64,000 nucleotides of DNA from Pyrrhosoma nymphula (GCA_963573305.1 OY754335.1:49001985-49065984); one strand, 5' to 3'; numbered from the stretch's first letter, positions 10,855-23,464 are shown. Notes: generated by a model not told the origin, from the sequence alone. Made by a program: numbers and translations.

Positions 10855-11318
10855 ACATTAGATCACGCGACAACAGATCACGCGACAACAGATCACGAAG
10901 ACAATAGATCACGACGACAACAGATCACGAAGACAATAGATCACGACGACAACAGATCACGCGACACTAAATCACGATTAAAATGGGAAAATTACTTTGA
11001 AAAATACTAAAGATCATTTTTAACGATTTATTATGAACTGTATAAACAAACTCAACAAACATAACATTTAACAAGCGAAAAACTTAAAAAGACAATAGAT
11101 CACGACGACAACAGATCACGTGACAATATATCACGATATACAAAAAACGCTGTATTTAAACAAGCGAAAGATAGAATAAACCTAATAACACGGGTTTATT
11201 CTATCTTTCACTTGTTTAAATACAGCGTTTTTTGTATATCGTGATCTATTGTCTTCGTGATCTGTTCTTCGTGATCTGTTGTCGCGTGATCTGATGTCGT
11301 CGTGATCTTCTGACGGGG
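10855..11318. repeat. Foldback array of GATCACG units with long hairpin
   Basis: The left flank (10858-10975) is a short tandem array of 15-16 nt units of the form AGATCACG-nn(n)-GACAA-(C/T), varying at cGCGAC, aGAAGAC and aCGACGAC. The same units return inverted at about 11240-11312. Inside, 11131-11182 and 11192-11243 form a 52-bp stem with one mismatch and a 9-nt loop. The whole unit looks like one mobile foldback element; I do not recognise the family. Confidence 0.8.
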
Positions 11319-12417
11319 TACCCACTTACACTCTGGGTTTCTTTGTAATCTGTATTGTAACATTTTTCTTTATTTCTGCAAGCATTCACTGTTTTATGGT
11401 CATCGTGTCAAGGAGTTAAGAATGCGAGAATCTGATTCAATGCTTTTTCTAATTACGTTGCGTGTAAGCAGTTTTGTTTTAATTTTTATCAGAAAAACGA
11501 ACCGAAATATAGGGATTTGATTAAGTACCGGAAACATATACTTTCACGTGTTCCGTCCTCTTTGTATTTTGAATCGATGAAAAAAAATTCCTTTTGAGAA
11601 AAAATACATCGTACCGGGAGAATTTCCCCGATATCGTTACATGTGATCTGTTCTACTCTAGTATTGTGAGTCATTAGCAAATTATGTTCGCATCAAATGT
11701 ATACTCGAGTGTTACATCTGTGCAGTAGTTCTATTGGAAATTATTGTATTTAATATTTTTTGTATGCCATCCCAATTTCATACCTGCCTGTTCTTGATTC
11801 AGAGAACTTCAAATATATATTTTGCTTCGTGAATTTTTTCGGTTCTCCAAAAAAAGAGTGATTAAAAAAAATAATAGTTTTATCAAGATCAGGATGTGTA
11901 TATTTAATGGATCGTGGACTGCCGAAGCCGTTTGATGGGTCTGCAGTCTTTTCAAAATTGATGAAGGCCCCCTGGCTAAGTCTACGATCTTGCCGGATGA
12001 CAAGCCCATGCGATCGATAGCGGATGTCTTGACTTGCACCATTATAGGAAACTAGAATAATTCGGCAAACTTAGAGAAGTTTAAGGGTTCCTTTTTTGTT
12101 ATTTCAAGAAACGTCGAGTGAGATTTTCTAGTCATAGCAGGGACCGTTTTCGAGCTTTATTTTAAAACGTTAGCAGTTTTAAGGAATATATGCTAAATTT
12201 AGTGACATAAATAGTGCAAAAACTTGAGGCTTTTACTTGACATATTTCTTCACACTGAACTCTAAAAGAACATTCGCAGACTAAGGTTATTTTTAGCAAT
12301 TTTTTGTAAACTTTTACGGTGAGTATTGTATTAAATGTTTGAGGTAATTGAGAAACCATACAAACTACGAGCCGCCACATTTATTTACGCGCTCTGTGCT
12401 TAATAATTCTTCACTTT
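11319..12417. other. Spacer, no gene seen
   Basis: AT-rich with short open frames only; nothing with a recognisable motif. Confidence 0.4.
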
Positions 12418-12580
12418 TGTAATAAAGTCTCTCTGGAGTGCACAGCCGTACGGTATACCGTGGAAAACGGCTTATAGTTTTCTGAAAATATCTCGAAAAA
12501 TACTGTTATTAGTGAGTGGTATTTTGGTATCGTCAGAAAGATGAGACATTTTCTCTATCATTGATCATTTGGTTTTTCAG
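12418..12580 (+). repeat. Fragment of MITE family A
   Basis: Contains AAGTCTCTCTGGAGTGCACA, the AACGGCTTATAG block, CTCGAAAAATAC and AAGATGAGA in the same order as the copies at 17360 and 33838 (minor changes). Confidence 0.6.
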
Positions 12581-14028
12581 TCTTATAGTTTGATTAACTG
12601 CAGCCCTCAATCCTTCCCAGTCCATTTCTAGCTGTAATTACTCCTTCAATTTTTCTTACGCACTTGCTTCTATAATTCTTATGCAATTTCCTCATTTTTT
12701 TTCTATAATGAGCAAAAATCAATCGTTTTCTGGCTATTTTTTAAAATTGATCAAATTGGTTCAACGCTTCTGTGCCGGCAGGGGGGTACACTTAAACCCG
12801 CCTGCTGGCATCCCCTGCCTCTTTGGAAATCGGAAAAGTTTGGGAAGTATTTTAGGGGACACAAGCATTTCCACTCAACTATCGATTTTTTAAAAGAAAA
12901 TGGCCGTGGAACTGAAGGTATTTTTCGGGCATTTTGTTGGGAGTGAACCAGTTTGTGTAACCCCCTTTTTATTGGCCACGAGCCACCACTGAATGCACTC
13001 CTCTGTAAAGTTTTCTGCCGGCGCCCATGGTTCTGCATATATGAGCAATTAAAGTTTTTGAATCCCATCAACATCAGTAGCGTTCGCCGTATTTTTAGGG
13101 TGAACGTGGCTACACCCATGTCTCACAAAAGTTTGACACAAACTTTTATTGCCCCTGTGAAATCGGTAATGTCGATTCATAAAATATCTATGGATTACCC
13201 CCCCCCCCCCCGCCCTAAATATGAAAAATTTGTATCTACGCCACTGATTAGTAATGATATCTCACGCAAACTACCTTTATACGACTCGCAGCTCCGCATA
13301 TTTAGTGTGATCAAAAACGGCTTAATACGTTACACTATACATCACAATGCAATGGGTGCAATGAATAAAGGCATTGGTGTATATTCGGGGGTGGACGAAC
13401 GGCATAATTTTAAAAAATTTTCCGAAGGAGGTCTCGAAATCCCATTAGGCTGGGCTCAGACCTATTTCCGTAGGTATTTCATCTATCAAAAATATTCAGC
13501 ACCTCTCCCCACTGAGAACCAAATTCTAGATACGCCAATGAAGAAAGGGGACTGTTGTTCTTTTTACCGATGAGCGCTATATGCTCTTCAGCCTGGGGAA
13601 AGGTTCTTTGACGTGAATAATGAGTCAGGATTTGGTTTGACAGAAATTTCACTCGGTGTTGAACTCCGGACCATATTAGGACCACTAATCAGGAATCGTT
13701 TTTATATCTAACTATCCTTTTTCTCAAGTTATGTCAACAATAGACCACCATGTCTTTACCACCCATATAAATTTATCACTTCCCATATCCATTCCTACTC
13801 GTAGTGCATACTTAATGTGGTTGGAGCGATTTTTGTTGATGTATAGATTAGCGTGAAACTTCGAATACGTGTTGTCATATGCAAAATCTATAGATAAGTG
13901 TGAAAAAAATTGCATCATACCGATTTTATTAATTTGGCTATTCAATGCTATTTTAACACGTTTCTTTATGGCACATAACATAATTATATTTCGTAATAGT
14001 TCGATTAGATGTGTAGGTACAGATTTTC
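12581..14028. other. Non-coding, probable transposon debris, with a C14 tract
   Basis: A run of 14 C (13198-13211) is followed at about 13230-13244 by the reverse complement of CAGTGGCGTAGA, a common hAT-type transposon end. A 206-codon open frame spans 12953-13573 but its translation is low-complexity around the C tract and shows no domain, so I do not call it a gene. Confidence 0.4.
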
Positions 14029-14361
14029 ATCTAAACGCGAAATAATGTATCTCTTATTATTAAAACTGTTGTTAGCAAATATGAAAGTGTCGCGCCGAGT
14101 CCAACATTCGAAAACAGCATATTTAAATATGATTTAGTCGAAATTTCGGACACTGCGCTGAAAGCTCTAGTCGTAACATGCTCTAATTAAGGAAAAAATT
14201 AAAGGATAGATCAGTTATAAATTTCATCACATGCTTGTATGGTGAGCTCGAACGCATAAGCAGACGCACTTAAGGGCAATTTGATCCAAGAGTTTATTTT
14301 GGAATTGCTTAAAAATTATTAAAATGTGCACTCAATAACCCGCGATTACCGTTCAAGCCAC
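14029..14361. repeat. Repeat family B, copy 1
   Basis: Aligns over its whole length with 53066-53397. Shared blocks in order are GCGAAATAAT, AAAGCTCTAGTCGTAACAT, the CATGCTTGTATGGTGA block, TTAAAATGTGCACTCAATAA and CCGCGATTACCG. Coding potential is absent. A MITE or other short interspersed element is likely. Confidence 0.65.
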
Positions 14362-14454
14362 CGTAAGTCATCTTATTCAATTGGTTGGTCATATTAGTGA
14401 GGCAACCGAAAATTGAGGTACTTTACGCCATTGAGGGCAGGTGGGTGGGTTGGC

Positions 14455-14735
14455 GAGGAGAAGATTTTCTTGGGAATGGAGGAAAAACGGAGAGAAACCC
14501 GGCATTGGCATGAGCCTACTAGAAACGAAAAGCGTCATGGGGACCGAAGTGTAACACCACATCCGAGGAGGGACGGAGTACTACAATTGTAGTGCTCTCC
14601 ACATGGAATCCTAGTAGGGATAGGGATTCTGCAGAAAAATCTCTCCTACTGCCGGGATTCGAGCCCGGGCCCTCAGGATAAGAAACCAGTTCTCAAGCCA
14701 CTACCACTGCCCTAACCCATTCTCCTAAAATCACT
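14455..14735 (-). mobile_element. tRNA-derived SINE (family D), minus strand
   Basis: On the minus strand a tRNA-like head has an A-box-like TGGTAGTGGCTTGAG. It also has a good B box GGCTCGAATCCC (complement of 14654-14665). The body continues to lower coordinates through GGAGAGATTTTTCTGCAGAA and AGGCTCATGCCAATGCCGGG. The same head and body occur in pieces at 46700-47365, so this is a dispersed family and not a tRNA gene. Confidence 0.65.
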
Positions 14736-16102
14736 CATTGTGATTATCGTCGTGAAGTAGTGTGGGGTTATCTGAGAAGTGTTTGCGGTAAATGTAGGAT
14801 GGATAGGGTTAGGAATTAGTAGGTCAGAAAAGAATATGGGTTGGATGCTCCAGTAAAATCAAAGTCAGGAGTGCACGTATAAGAAAGGAGTGTGCTTTGT
14901 TGGTTTGGCCATGTTGACAGAATCGATGAGAGTCGAATAACTAAAAAGATATAAGATACTAGAGTTAATGGTGTGAGAGGAGGTAGACCGAGGGAGTCGT
15001 GGATAATTGTGGTAGAAGAGACTTAAGGGGAGGAATATTAGGAATCTTAAGAAAATGAAGGCATGTATTAAGCAATGTATGAGGGTTATTGAAGATAATA
15101 GAGGTATGCAAAAATAGGACAGCATGGAGGAAATAGTTTTCTAGGCCTAATAGCAATGACTAAGTTCTTTGACTTTGCCTACCCCTACGTGACGTGATGG
15201 GTATGTATGTTTGGAAATTGAGATGTTTCAATGATAAAATAAATCACGCAAAATTTTACGAAATTCATTTGGAAGTTAAAATAAATATAATAAGTTGTAT
15301 GTTCTGTACCATTTCCTCCAGGAATGCGTACATTTGAATATTTTTTTCCGCGTAGAAATATTCCCTCTTCCATCGCTTCTAGGCATTAAGTAAAGTGAGG
15401 CAAGAAGTGTTAATCCATTTGCTCGACAGATGTCAGGAGGCTTCGTTCGCTACTCTTCGAGAGACGGTTCTTGTCGTGGCATTGATCGATCCATCGTGGA
15501 GATTTGTTTGGGCAAAGGAGGAATATTTTTTTTCTGTGGGCTTTATCATTCCCGCCATAGTTTTGTAGTCTCAGTTGCGAGTTATGAGGAATCACCCCCT
15601 GTCCAACCCCCTTGTGGTGTTTTGCAGGGCAGAGGTTAGATGTAGAAACTATCGCATTGGGAGATCTATTTACTTTTCTAAATACGCGATATGGTTTCCC
15701 GTAATTTTCCCAAGCAATTCTACGAACTTAAGCATTTCTAAGATTATCTACAAGGAAAGAATACCCGTAGAATGACAATGGGAAGGAGAAAAAAAATTAA
15801 AATTGTTGCATGAGATTTAAAGAATACTTCAAATCTTACGTGAAACATACATATACCATGATGCAGTCATTTTCCTAGTACTAGCTAGTTGGAGTGAAAA
15901 ATACCTAGAATAAAATTCGCTGTTATTTTCATATTGATCTAAGCCAAAAAGGCATTGGAAATTTGTTCCCATTTAAAGCGTATATTTTTGTCTTCAAGAA
16001 AGTTTAAAATTTCTATCGTTAAAATAGTGAACAAAATAGATGATTCAGGAGCCAAAAACGTAATTTTAGACAAAATTGAAGCTTATAGGAAAAATCATTT
16101 AC
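14736..16102. other. Spacer, no gene seen
   Basis: AT-rich; overlapping short frames at 14865-15156 look like chance. No promoter or RNA gene recognised. Confidence 0.4.
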
Positions 16103-16648
16103 CAGGGTTGCTGCTATAGCCTGGAAAACCTGGAAAAGTCATGGAAATAGAAAGTGACCCTGGAAAACCTGGAATAGTAATGGAAAATGAGAAATTAGCC
16201 TTGAAATTTGCTTTTAAAAGTCTAAATCAACTAGTGAGGTGAATTATTGTCTGGTCTGTTACTGTGTGGACATTGGGTTTTTAGTGTCTTGCATGAATGA
16301 GGCAGTGGATATCTTATTTAGTGTTTAGCAATTATACCTGTGTGCACATAAAGAGCGAATAAGGTGAATAGAAGGCGTCAAAATGTGTGCACATACTTAA
16401 AAAAAGTTAAAGAATGACTGCTTTTTTTTTAAAGTGTGGAAGTTTTTTTTTTAGGTTAAACAATATTTTTGTCTCAAATACCTATTTTTAAATTTATACG
16501 TGGTCAGAATCTTGAAATTGGCATATCAATCTAATTTTCGTGTAAATATACCTACTTTGTTATCATTTTGTACTCGGCACTCATTTCATGATGGTAGATC
16601 CAGTGGCGTAGCCAGCTTTTGGGTCTATGGGGACAGAAAATGTTTAGG

Positions 16649-16679
16649 GGCCCCCATGCTGCAGCGCAGCATGGGGGCC
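16649..16679. repeat. GC-rich 14-bp palindrome
   Basis: GGCCCCCATGCTGC (16649-16662) and its exact reverse complement (16666-16679) flank a 3-nt loop. It sits within hAT-like debris inside the larger element. Confidence 0.85.
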
Positions 16680-16804
16680 AAACATGAGCGCACCAAACAT
16701 GCATATTATTAAGTATTTAATTTCTCAGTGACAAAAAGCTAACGTTTTTAAATAACAATTTCAAACGAATTCAACAAATTTACGCAAAGAATTAGGCGGT
16801 GACT

Positions 16805-16935
16805 GCTGTTCAATCACAGAATGCTACCCTGCGGCCGGTTACAAAACATTTCACCCGCGTACATCGTTCCATTCAACGTCGTTCATGTGCGCTTAAGTGC
16901 ACTGACGTGTTCCAATGTGCGCTAACTTCAACAAC
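16805..16935 (+). repeat. Repeat family C fragment
   Basis: The blocks AACGTCGTTCATGTGCGCTTA, GTGCACTGACGTGTTC and GCTAACTTCAACAAC recur in diverged form at 62440-62535, and inverted at 19655-19745. Confidence 0.5.
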
Positions 16936-17359
16936 TTGAATGGAAAGCCCCCGATGTGTTGTGCTGGTATTTTGGCGCCTTCTTTGAAACGAAAGACACG
17001 AGAGAATGGATATTTTCACCTGGGAACTTTGAAAACATTGGCCTGGAAAACCAGGAAAAGTCCTGGAATTTCATATTCTCCGGTCGGTAGCAACGCTGAT
17101 GTACAATTATTAAAAATTTCATTATTTCAGCCATCCATTGGTGAAAATGCAACCTTATATAATGAGTGCACACATGTATTTTAACAAAGCAAAAATGACA
17201 CTCCTTCACCGAATCCAGTGATATTCTTATGGGAGTAAAGTTCAACGAATATTGGGTGAGAACAACCCTTTTAAATTAGCGATCGCGGAGTTTACTATTT
17301 TTCCTGTCGGTTTTCGGTCACGATCTGTATTTGTGCCAAATTTCAACATGCTATATCGC

Positions 17360-17912
17360 CTTAAGGTAGTTTGGGCGGGAATATTTCCTAGTCATAAGAG
17401 AGATCCTATTAAAATTTTATTTTTAATTTTAAGCAGCAGTAAGAATGTTGAATTAAATATTGTAACAATAATGGTGCTAAAACATTGTTTGAAATTACTG
17501 AAATTCTCGTTAATTTATTAAATATACATGCATAAGCCTTTCACTTGCCTAATTTTTTTCACTTTACCCTCTACGCCTTTTTAACAAAATATTGATTTGC
17601 GATTCCGTAAATTTACTGCAGTGAGCTATTGATTTATTTCTAAAATTAGATGAGAAAACGTAACAACTACACGCTTAAGTTTCTGTTGGGATTTATGTGT
17701 TATAAACTTTAAAATTTTTAAATAAAGTCTCTCTGAAGTGCATACCCTTACCATTTACCGTGTAAAATGACTGGTCTTTTCAGGCAGATATATCGAAAAG
17801 TGCGATTGTAAGTGGCTGATATTTTGTTACAATTTAAAAGGTGAGATATTTTTCTTTATAATGCGGCCAAAGTCATCGAATTTTACGTGAAGTGATATCT
17901 CGTTCCAGCTAT
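17360..17912. mobile_element. MITE family A, copy
   Basis: Starts CTTAAGGTAGTTTGGGCGGG and shares the internal TCTCTCTGAAGTGCATA block and the GTGAAGTGATAT right part with other family A copies. The right terminal repeat is decayed. Confidence 0.65.
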
Positions 17913-18064
17913 CATAAAGTCCCAATAGCTGAGAAACGGACTGACAGAAAGTGGTGGATTAATAACTATACGGATGATTCGCCCGGTTTAAAAGTAAATT
18001 ACAATTTTATCATAACCTCAGCTACTTAATTTCTTCTTCACATTTTCTCAAGGCTCCATATTTC

Positions 18065-18250
18065 TGATCTCCAAGAAGTCTCCGAAACTGCGGCTTTTGG
18101 GAGGGGTAGGAGGAAGTCCTTCACTGCTAATCCGGGGATCGCAGGTTCGAGTTCCACCTGGGTTGGTTTTATTCAACCCAGGGCATGGGTGTTTATGTCC
18201 CTCCCTCAAATTCTAGCGGTTCGGCCTCTTAGAAACCTTATGGCGAGCCA
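18065..18250 (+). mobile_element. tRNA-derived SINE
   Basis: CACTGCTAATCCGGGGATCG followed by the B-box-like GGTTCGAGTTCC (18144-18155) resembles the anticodon-to-T-arm half of a tRNA-Ser(GCU). The body then reads CACCTGGGTTGG and GGGCATGGGTGTTTATGT. The 5' tRNA half is decayed and no intact tRNA folds, so this is a SINE. Confidence 0.6.
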
Positions 18251-18371
18251 AGAGTTGCTCATTTTGATCGCATGGATGCAAGGACTGCCAGAATCGTCCG
18301 GAAAGCAAAAAAATAATATTCACGCTTCGTCTCTAAGTGTTCGTTGGACGCTTGGGGGAAAAGTTTTTCGT

Positions 18372-18472
18372 CTAACATGTTAAGTAAGAGACAACTATGT
18401 TATTTTCACACTTTTAATTTTGTGAATAAAAAAGTGAAAATAACCTAGTCTTCCCGTGTTTAACATGTCGCT
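18372..18472. repeat. Small foldback element
   Basis: TTATTTTCACACTTTT pairs with AAAAGTGAAAATAA, and outside it AACATGTTAA pairs with TTAACATGT. Total about 100 bp, no coding content: a small MITE-like inverted repeat. Confidence 0.6.
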
Positions 18473-19639
18473 CTTAATATTCGTCTAAATGCACTAAACA
18501 TTTAGGCAGTGTGGATTTTCTAGATTGCTCTGAACGCTTCAAATTATAGCAAATGAATTGTGTTTACTGGACTAACCGTAAATTTAATAGTAGCATGGAG
18601 TAAAAAATATGGTTATGTAAGTTATCGCGTCCTTTTAAGTATTAGCGTTTTAGTAATCACACGAAGACATTTAAATATGTGCCCACGTTAAATAATTGCG
18701 CCTGTATGAATGATATCCCAGGGTTCACCTCTACTCATCGTAAAATCACTGTGGATGACTCCGCCATCATATGGTCCTGAGAACCGATGGCTAAAAGTTT
18801 CTCGACGAAACGTGCAAAATTGCTACATTAATATTATGCTCTAAGTTGGATGATAATAAGCGGAAATTGTTTCTGGATATTACTTTATTTTTTTCCGGAC
18901 TTTATATACAGTGGCATAGTGTTTCTCATATTAATGGCAGAATCGTTTATACTAGTCAATAGAATTCTTATTCGGCAATACCTTCGCATAGCAACATAGG
19001 TAAAAGACGAACACTAAAACTTATGGGTGATTTCATGAAAAGTATTTAAAGAGACTAGCAAATAGTTTTGAATTTATAAACAATGCATTTATTAATTGTC
19101 CAGTAAATGTATACCGGTCAAAAGAACGTTTTTATCCCGCAATGGAACCTCGGATACTTCGTATGTGGGAATTTTGAAGGCAATGGTAGAAATGTCTCTT
19201 CAAACCATCGGTATCGTAATTTAAATTAAATTCCCCACTGCCCAGAATGATGAGCCTTCGTGTTGTGTGGGATGCTTACGTGTCGTGTCGAAATTGTAAA
19301 ATTTTCCGAGGCTTCGTGGAGGTAGGAATGTTTGTGCAGCAAATTAGTATTGCCAACTTTTGATTACCGAGATTTGTAATAGGATATGCAGTTGGATATT
19401 TTTACTTGAAGAACTGTACTCTACCTATATGGAAATAGTTTTCCTGATTATGGCTGATTCTCGACAAATTTTCGTTACCTATGTAATCACATGTAGGAAT
19501 TGTAGGGTATTTTTTGATTTCGATGAAATTTAGCATGACTAGCTAACGTCCCAAGAGGCAAGTTTTCTAGCCTGAGGCGTTTAGAAAATAGAAAAAGTCG
19601 TGAAAGATCGCACCATCCTTACGTACTTGCTCAGTTTAT
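18473..19639. other. Spacer, no gene seen
   Basis: AT-rich, no convincing reading frame or RNA gene. Confidence 0.4.
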
Positions 19640-19770
19640 GTGAGCTTTCCATTTGAAATGTGTTGAAGTTAGCTCAGATCGGAACAATTCAGCGCTCACG
19701 AAAGACGATGAATTGAACGATGTGCGCTGGCGAAACGTTCGGTAATCTCCCAGGAGGTAGCATTTTGTAG
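19640..19770 (-). repeat. Repeat family C fragment, inverted
   Basis: Reverse complement carries CCGAACGTTTCGCCAGCGCAC, TCATCGTCTTTCGTGAGCGC and TGAGCTAACTTCAACA, matching 62440-62535. Confidence 0.55.
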
Positions 19771-19904
19771 GTACACAATAGTCACGGCCGAATATTAAAA
19801 ACACATTTCAAAAATTAATTCTAACTGTATCCTAAAAAGGGAAACTTTTCTACCATAAAGTAATTAAAAGCTTTAGATTTTCTCCATTTTCCGACTTCAT
19901 TTAA

Positions 19905-20110
19905 AAGCAACACGTGAGCAACAATCGCGTTGACGATTAGCGGAGTTCTTTTTTTCTCAAAGAAACATCAACGATGCTCCCGATATTTTTTAAATACACT
20001 GCGGAGTACGGAGGGTCTTAAACGAATGGAAAGTAACTGCGCTGTTGTATTACGAAATTAGCTGCGCACTAAAGCGAATGGAAAGTGTCGGATGATGCCT
20101 CCTGAAAGAA
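19905..20110. repeat. Repeat family E, copy 1
   Basis: Shares AACAATCGCG, GAGGGTCTTAAACGAATGGA, GCGCTGTTGT and GCGCACTAAAGCGAATGGAA with 47890-48075. No coding potential; a dispersed repeat of unknown type. Confidence 0.55.
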
Positions 20111-20629
20111 TATTGTAAGTTAACGTTGCCAAACTCCAGACCGGGATCTGTTATACGCACAGCAGTCGATGGAAAATGTAAGGGACAAATGAACAAATGA
20201 ATATGCGAGTGCAGATGAGAACGAAGCGATAAACCATAACGAAACAATCATCGTATCGTCGACTGCTGATGGAGAGATACGCCTCGTAAATATTATGAGA
20301 ACGCGACATCCGTAAGCGAGTGAATTTCGCTCTCCTCCGCTTGCCCCGACTAATTTACTTAGGAGCCATTTCCAAAACGTCTCTGGACAAACATGGTTAA
20401 GTGGGTTAGGATCCCTTTCGGAACCTTTGATGCACCCTCCAGAAAGCCATTTAAACCCTCCTTTAGGAAAACAAACTCCGCTCGGAGGGAGGAGACGAAT
20501 CAGTACTCCCTAACATTAACCCCCCTTCTGCTGCTGCTAATTCTCATATATGTCACGCATTGTTACCTCGGGGGAGAGGGGAGGGCTTTCGGATCTCGAC
20601 CCAGAGGATTAGACTGGTCCGTATAAAAA

Positions 20630-21150
20630 AACTCCCGGACCTAATATTCCACCCCGGAACGACTCAAAACACCATATTCCCTCCGGAGCCGTGTCCGCCG
20701 TGCAAGAAACCACGAGCCCTGTGTGCAAGCCACCCGATCCGTCCCGTGTTCTATATGCTCGTGCAGTTGACCCAGTGGACGGGGGCATTCAGCCGGGACA
20801 TAAATACCCCATTAGACTAACGCGGGTACCGCCACCACCCCACCAGATGGCAGTGGCGGAGGCGTTGGTTGGGTGGGGTAAAGAGGGGGGAGTTTGCCCA
20901 AGGGGGGCGGGGCCAAAGGCGGTGCATCAAAGGGTTCGGTCGCCCGGGGCAAGGATTGGGGGGGGGAGAGGTCCGTGGGAGTGGATGAAATTTGTCCCCA
21001 CTCTCGCCTTCTCCCTCCACCGTCGCTCGATATTTCTCCCCCGCTGCGCGCACCTTTCCCACCCCAGAGATGGCGCTGACGGTGTCTTTTCCGGCCGACA
21101 TCAAGCGTTATCGACCTCGAATGCCGTTCACACTACTTCGGCCGGATTCA
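20630..21150. other. GC-rich block without recognised gene
   Basis: GC-rich and C/G-tract-rich compared with the flanks, with several overlapping open frames on both strands, as expected from composition. It could be a promoter-type CpG block or first exon of a neighbouring gene, but I find no start codon, splice pair or domain to support that. Confidence 0.35.
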
Positions 21151-21189
21151 AAAAGGGATTCGTGACTTGAGTTCTCGGTTTTATTCATT

Positions 21190-21330
21190 TCTGATCTTGC
21201 AAGGGACATGTGTTTGAACGAGATTTTTTCCTATCATAATGGAGACCATAATCTAATTTTATTTTAAAGTCCGAGCAGATGTGAGCGACATAAGGGAAAT
21301 TGGTAATATTTATTACGAAAATACTACTTT
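21190..21330 (+). repeat. Fragment of MITE family A
   Basis: GTTTGAACGAGATTTTTTCC, ATCATAATGGAGACCATAAT, TTTATTTTAAAG and AGCAGATGTG follow the left 120 bp of the copy at 33838 in order. Confidence 0.55.
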
Positions 21331-22955
21331 GTTTTTGTGACTGAAGTCTTCAGTAATAAAATAATTATGCATGCATGTTTAAGGCATTAAATTTTCCTTC
21401 TCGTTTCACGACATATACTGAGAACGCCTTAATAACTGAAGTTATTTTTGCAATGTCATGGAAAGGACTAAGATGCGTAATTAATTTATTTTTTTAAATA
21501 ATTTTAAAAATGTACAAATTTCGATCCGATATATTTCTGTTGCGATCTGTGTGTCAGAAATTTCTCATTTTTCTATCGAACTACCTACCTGAATTCATTA
21601 ACATTTCCCATATATCACCTATTTATCACCAGTATGAGACCCTGTGCATTTGGAGTCTTCTGTGTTCTCAATTTATTGTGAAATATCTATTTTTTCCGCC
21701 CATGTCTCTTTTGAATACTATTTTTTAAGAAGCTATTATTATACTTGGTACCAACTGGCTCATATGTATTGTATGCAAAGTCGTTTCATGAAAGCAAATC
21801 TTCAATAGCCATGATTAAGGTTTGCCGATGAAAGTTTATGAGGGATTTGAAAATTGATATGCAGGTTTAAAAAAAACATGGGCTCTTTAGGCCGTTTAAC
21901 GCGAGGAACTTGTTGCACTATTTGAAGCTGCATATGTTTTCACAATGCGAGAATGCAGGCTCGTAATCAGGAGCAGGGGCTATTCTCCTATCTTTCGTTT
22001 ATGGATTTCCGCATGTATTCTAACAATTCACCGGTTTAAACGACGCAATTTTCTATTCACATCCACATGTACATCAGATTGTTCAATAAAGTGCCTCGTG
22101 TAAAACGGTCTATCGAATTGTTGTTTTTTGGGTTTCAGTTCAATGGTGTTGACTTGCAAGTTCACTATATTTCTCTAAAATTTGAAGAGGAAATATTCAA
22201 TGCTTCTCTGCTTAAAATCGGAGGTAAAAAAGGGTATGAGTGAAAATTAACGTTTTCTTAAGGCTCTTTTATTGAGCTTAGAATAACTCTTGAGCGTAAA
22301 AGGAGAATAATCGGAATTCTAACCGATTAGAAAAGCTTCAAAAGTGTTATTCCTAATTCATAATAGCTATCTTTTATTGCAAAATTCTGTATTATTATTA
22401 TACCTATTATTACTGTCAAATTTAAAACAAAACGATGTATTAATGATGGCTTTTATCGAGATAAAACTATATAATTACCTAGGTATGTCTGTCAGTCTGT
22501 AGTGCCTAGTCATTACTAGCTTTATACCCTAGTAACTCAATTGCTAGAAATATTTTCGCCGTGTGAACGCAATTTACCGTCAAACCTAGTGAACTTCTTT
22601 ACCACGCTAGAGTTACTGGGGTTGACGCTGGTTACAGGCATTTGAAATGCGTGTGAACGCAAGTTAGTTTAAATCGTGGTTGAAATATGAGTTAAGAAAA
22701 TGGAGGGTCAAGCAGACGGATGGCAGTATTGCACTGAAGGGGAAGTTGAAGTTTCTCTGGACTAATACAGTCAGTAAGTCCATTCAATGGAGGATATATT
22801 GATTAAATTAACATTCTAGACAGATATGAAATGTGAATACTGCACAGTGCTGCTGAAGGCGCGTAGGTTGTTTATTTGTTTAAGCCTTTTCCGTGATTCC
22901 TTAACTCTTCACCAGAGGTCACTAGCAGCTCTATTTAAGTAAACTGTAAATCGTG
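21331..22955. other. Spacer, no gene seen
   Basis: AT-rich intergenic DNA. A 72-codon frame at 21510-21728 is hydrophobic but unremarkable and has no neighbours that support it. Confidence 0.4.
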
Positions 22956-23130
22956 TGCAGCCCCGCCTAGTTCAGTGCGCTTTCATTGTTTTTGGTTTCA
23001 TTTTTTGAAGCCGTACCATAGGTGGCTTAGTGAGGACTCAGATGCATGCATATTGTCACTTTTATAGGAATGGCGGCTTGTTTGGAAATTCCGATTGTTG
23101 GTATAGAACAGATTGATTGCTCCACTGAAA

Positions 23131-23238
23131 ATGGGTAAAAGATCTTGCTTTGTTCCTGCATGCTCCATAGGGTATTCCACAACCTTTAAAAATAACAAAG
23201 TTTTAGGTGTGAAGAACAGAAGCTTGTTTAAGGCTAAT
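23131..23238 (+). CDS. First exon of a THAP-domain protein, partial (P-transposase-like)
   Basis: THAP domains are zinc-dependent DNA-binding modules found in P-element transposases and host THAP proteins. The 36-codon exon starts MGKRSCFVPACSIGYS, with the C-x4-C zinc pair of a THAP domain, and ends NRSLFKAN, a typical end of the first THAP block. It runs straight into a consensus donor GTAAGT (23239-23244) in phase 0. The rest of the domain (second zinc pair, AVPTIF-like motif) and any transposase exons are not visible downstream. The sister copy at 24666 is broken, whereas this one is intact as far as it goes. It may belong to a transposon or to a host gene fragment. Confidence 0.6.
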
Positions 23239-23464
23239 GTAAGTACTCTCTTGCATTCTTCACGTTACCGTATAGCAAGGCATGGTCGATGATGATGATT
23301 ACCTATGTATCCATCGCAGAACTTTTATTACTTTGACAGAATTTGTTTTTTTTTCTCAGTGTGATTTAAATTTCTTTGATGTGATAATTGAAGGTATGCA
23401 TTACCGAATTCAAGTACTCGTGAATTACGCTCATTATCCATACCGACGCTAATGATTTTGCACT

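Larger units (their letters stand above)
16103..17098. mobile_element. MITE with CAGGGTTGCT ends and GGAAAACCTGG blocks
   Basis: The left end CAGGGTTGCTGCTA and the reverse-complemented right end CAGCGTTGCTACC are terminal inverted repeats. Just inside each end are CCTGGAAAACCTGGAAAAGT (left) and CTGGAAAACCAGGAAAAGTC (right), a pairing seen in a class of widespread insect DNA-transposon derivatives. The interior has a hAT-end-like CAGTGGCGTAGCCAGC (16610), a short palindrome and a family C fragment, so it is composite. Confidence 0.6.

Noticed and set aside
10858..10975. CRISPR-like array
   Set aside because: Units are 15-16 nt without unique spacers, and they recur inverted in a foldback element of a eukaryotic genome.
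12953..13573. 206-codon plus-strand frame
   Set aside because: It crosses a C14 tract that gives a proline run, includes transposon-end sequence, and has no recognisable domain or start context.
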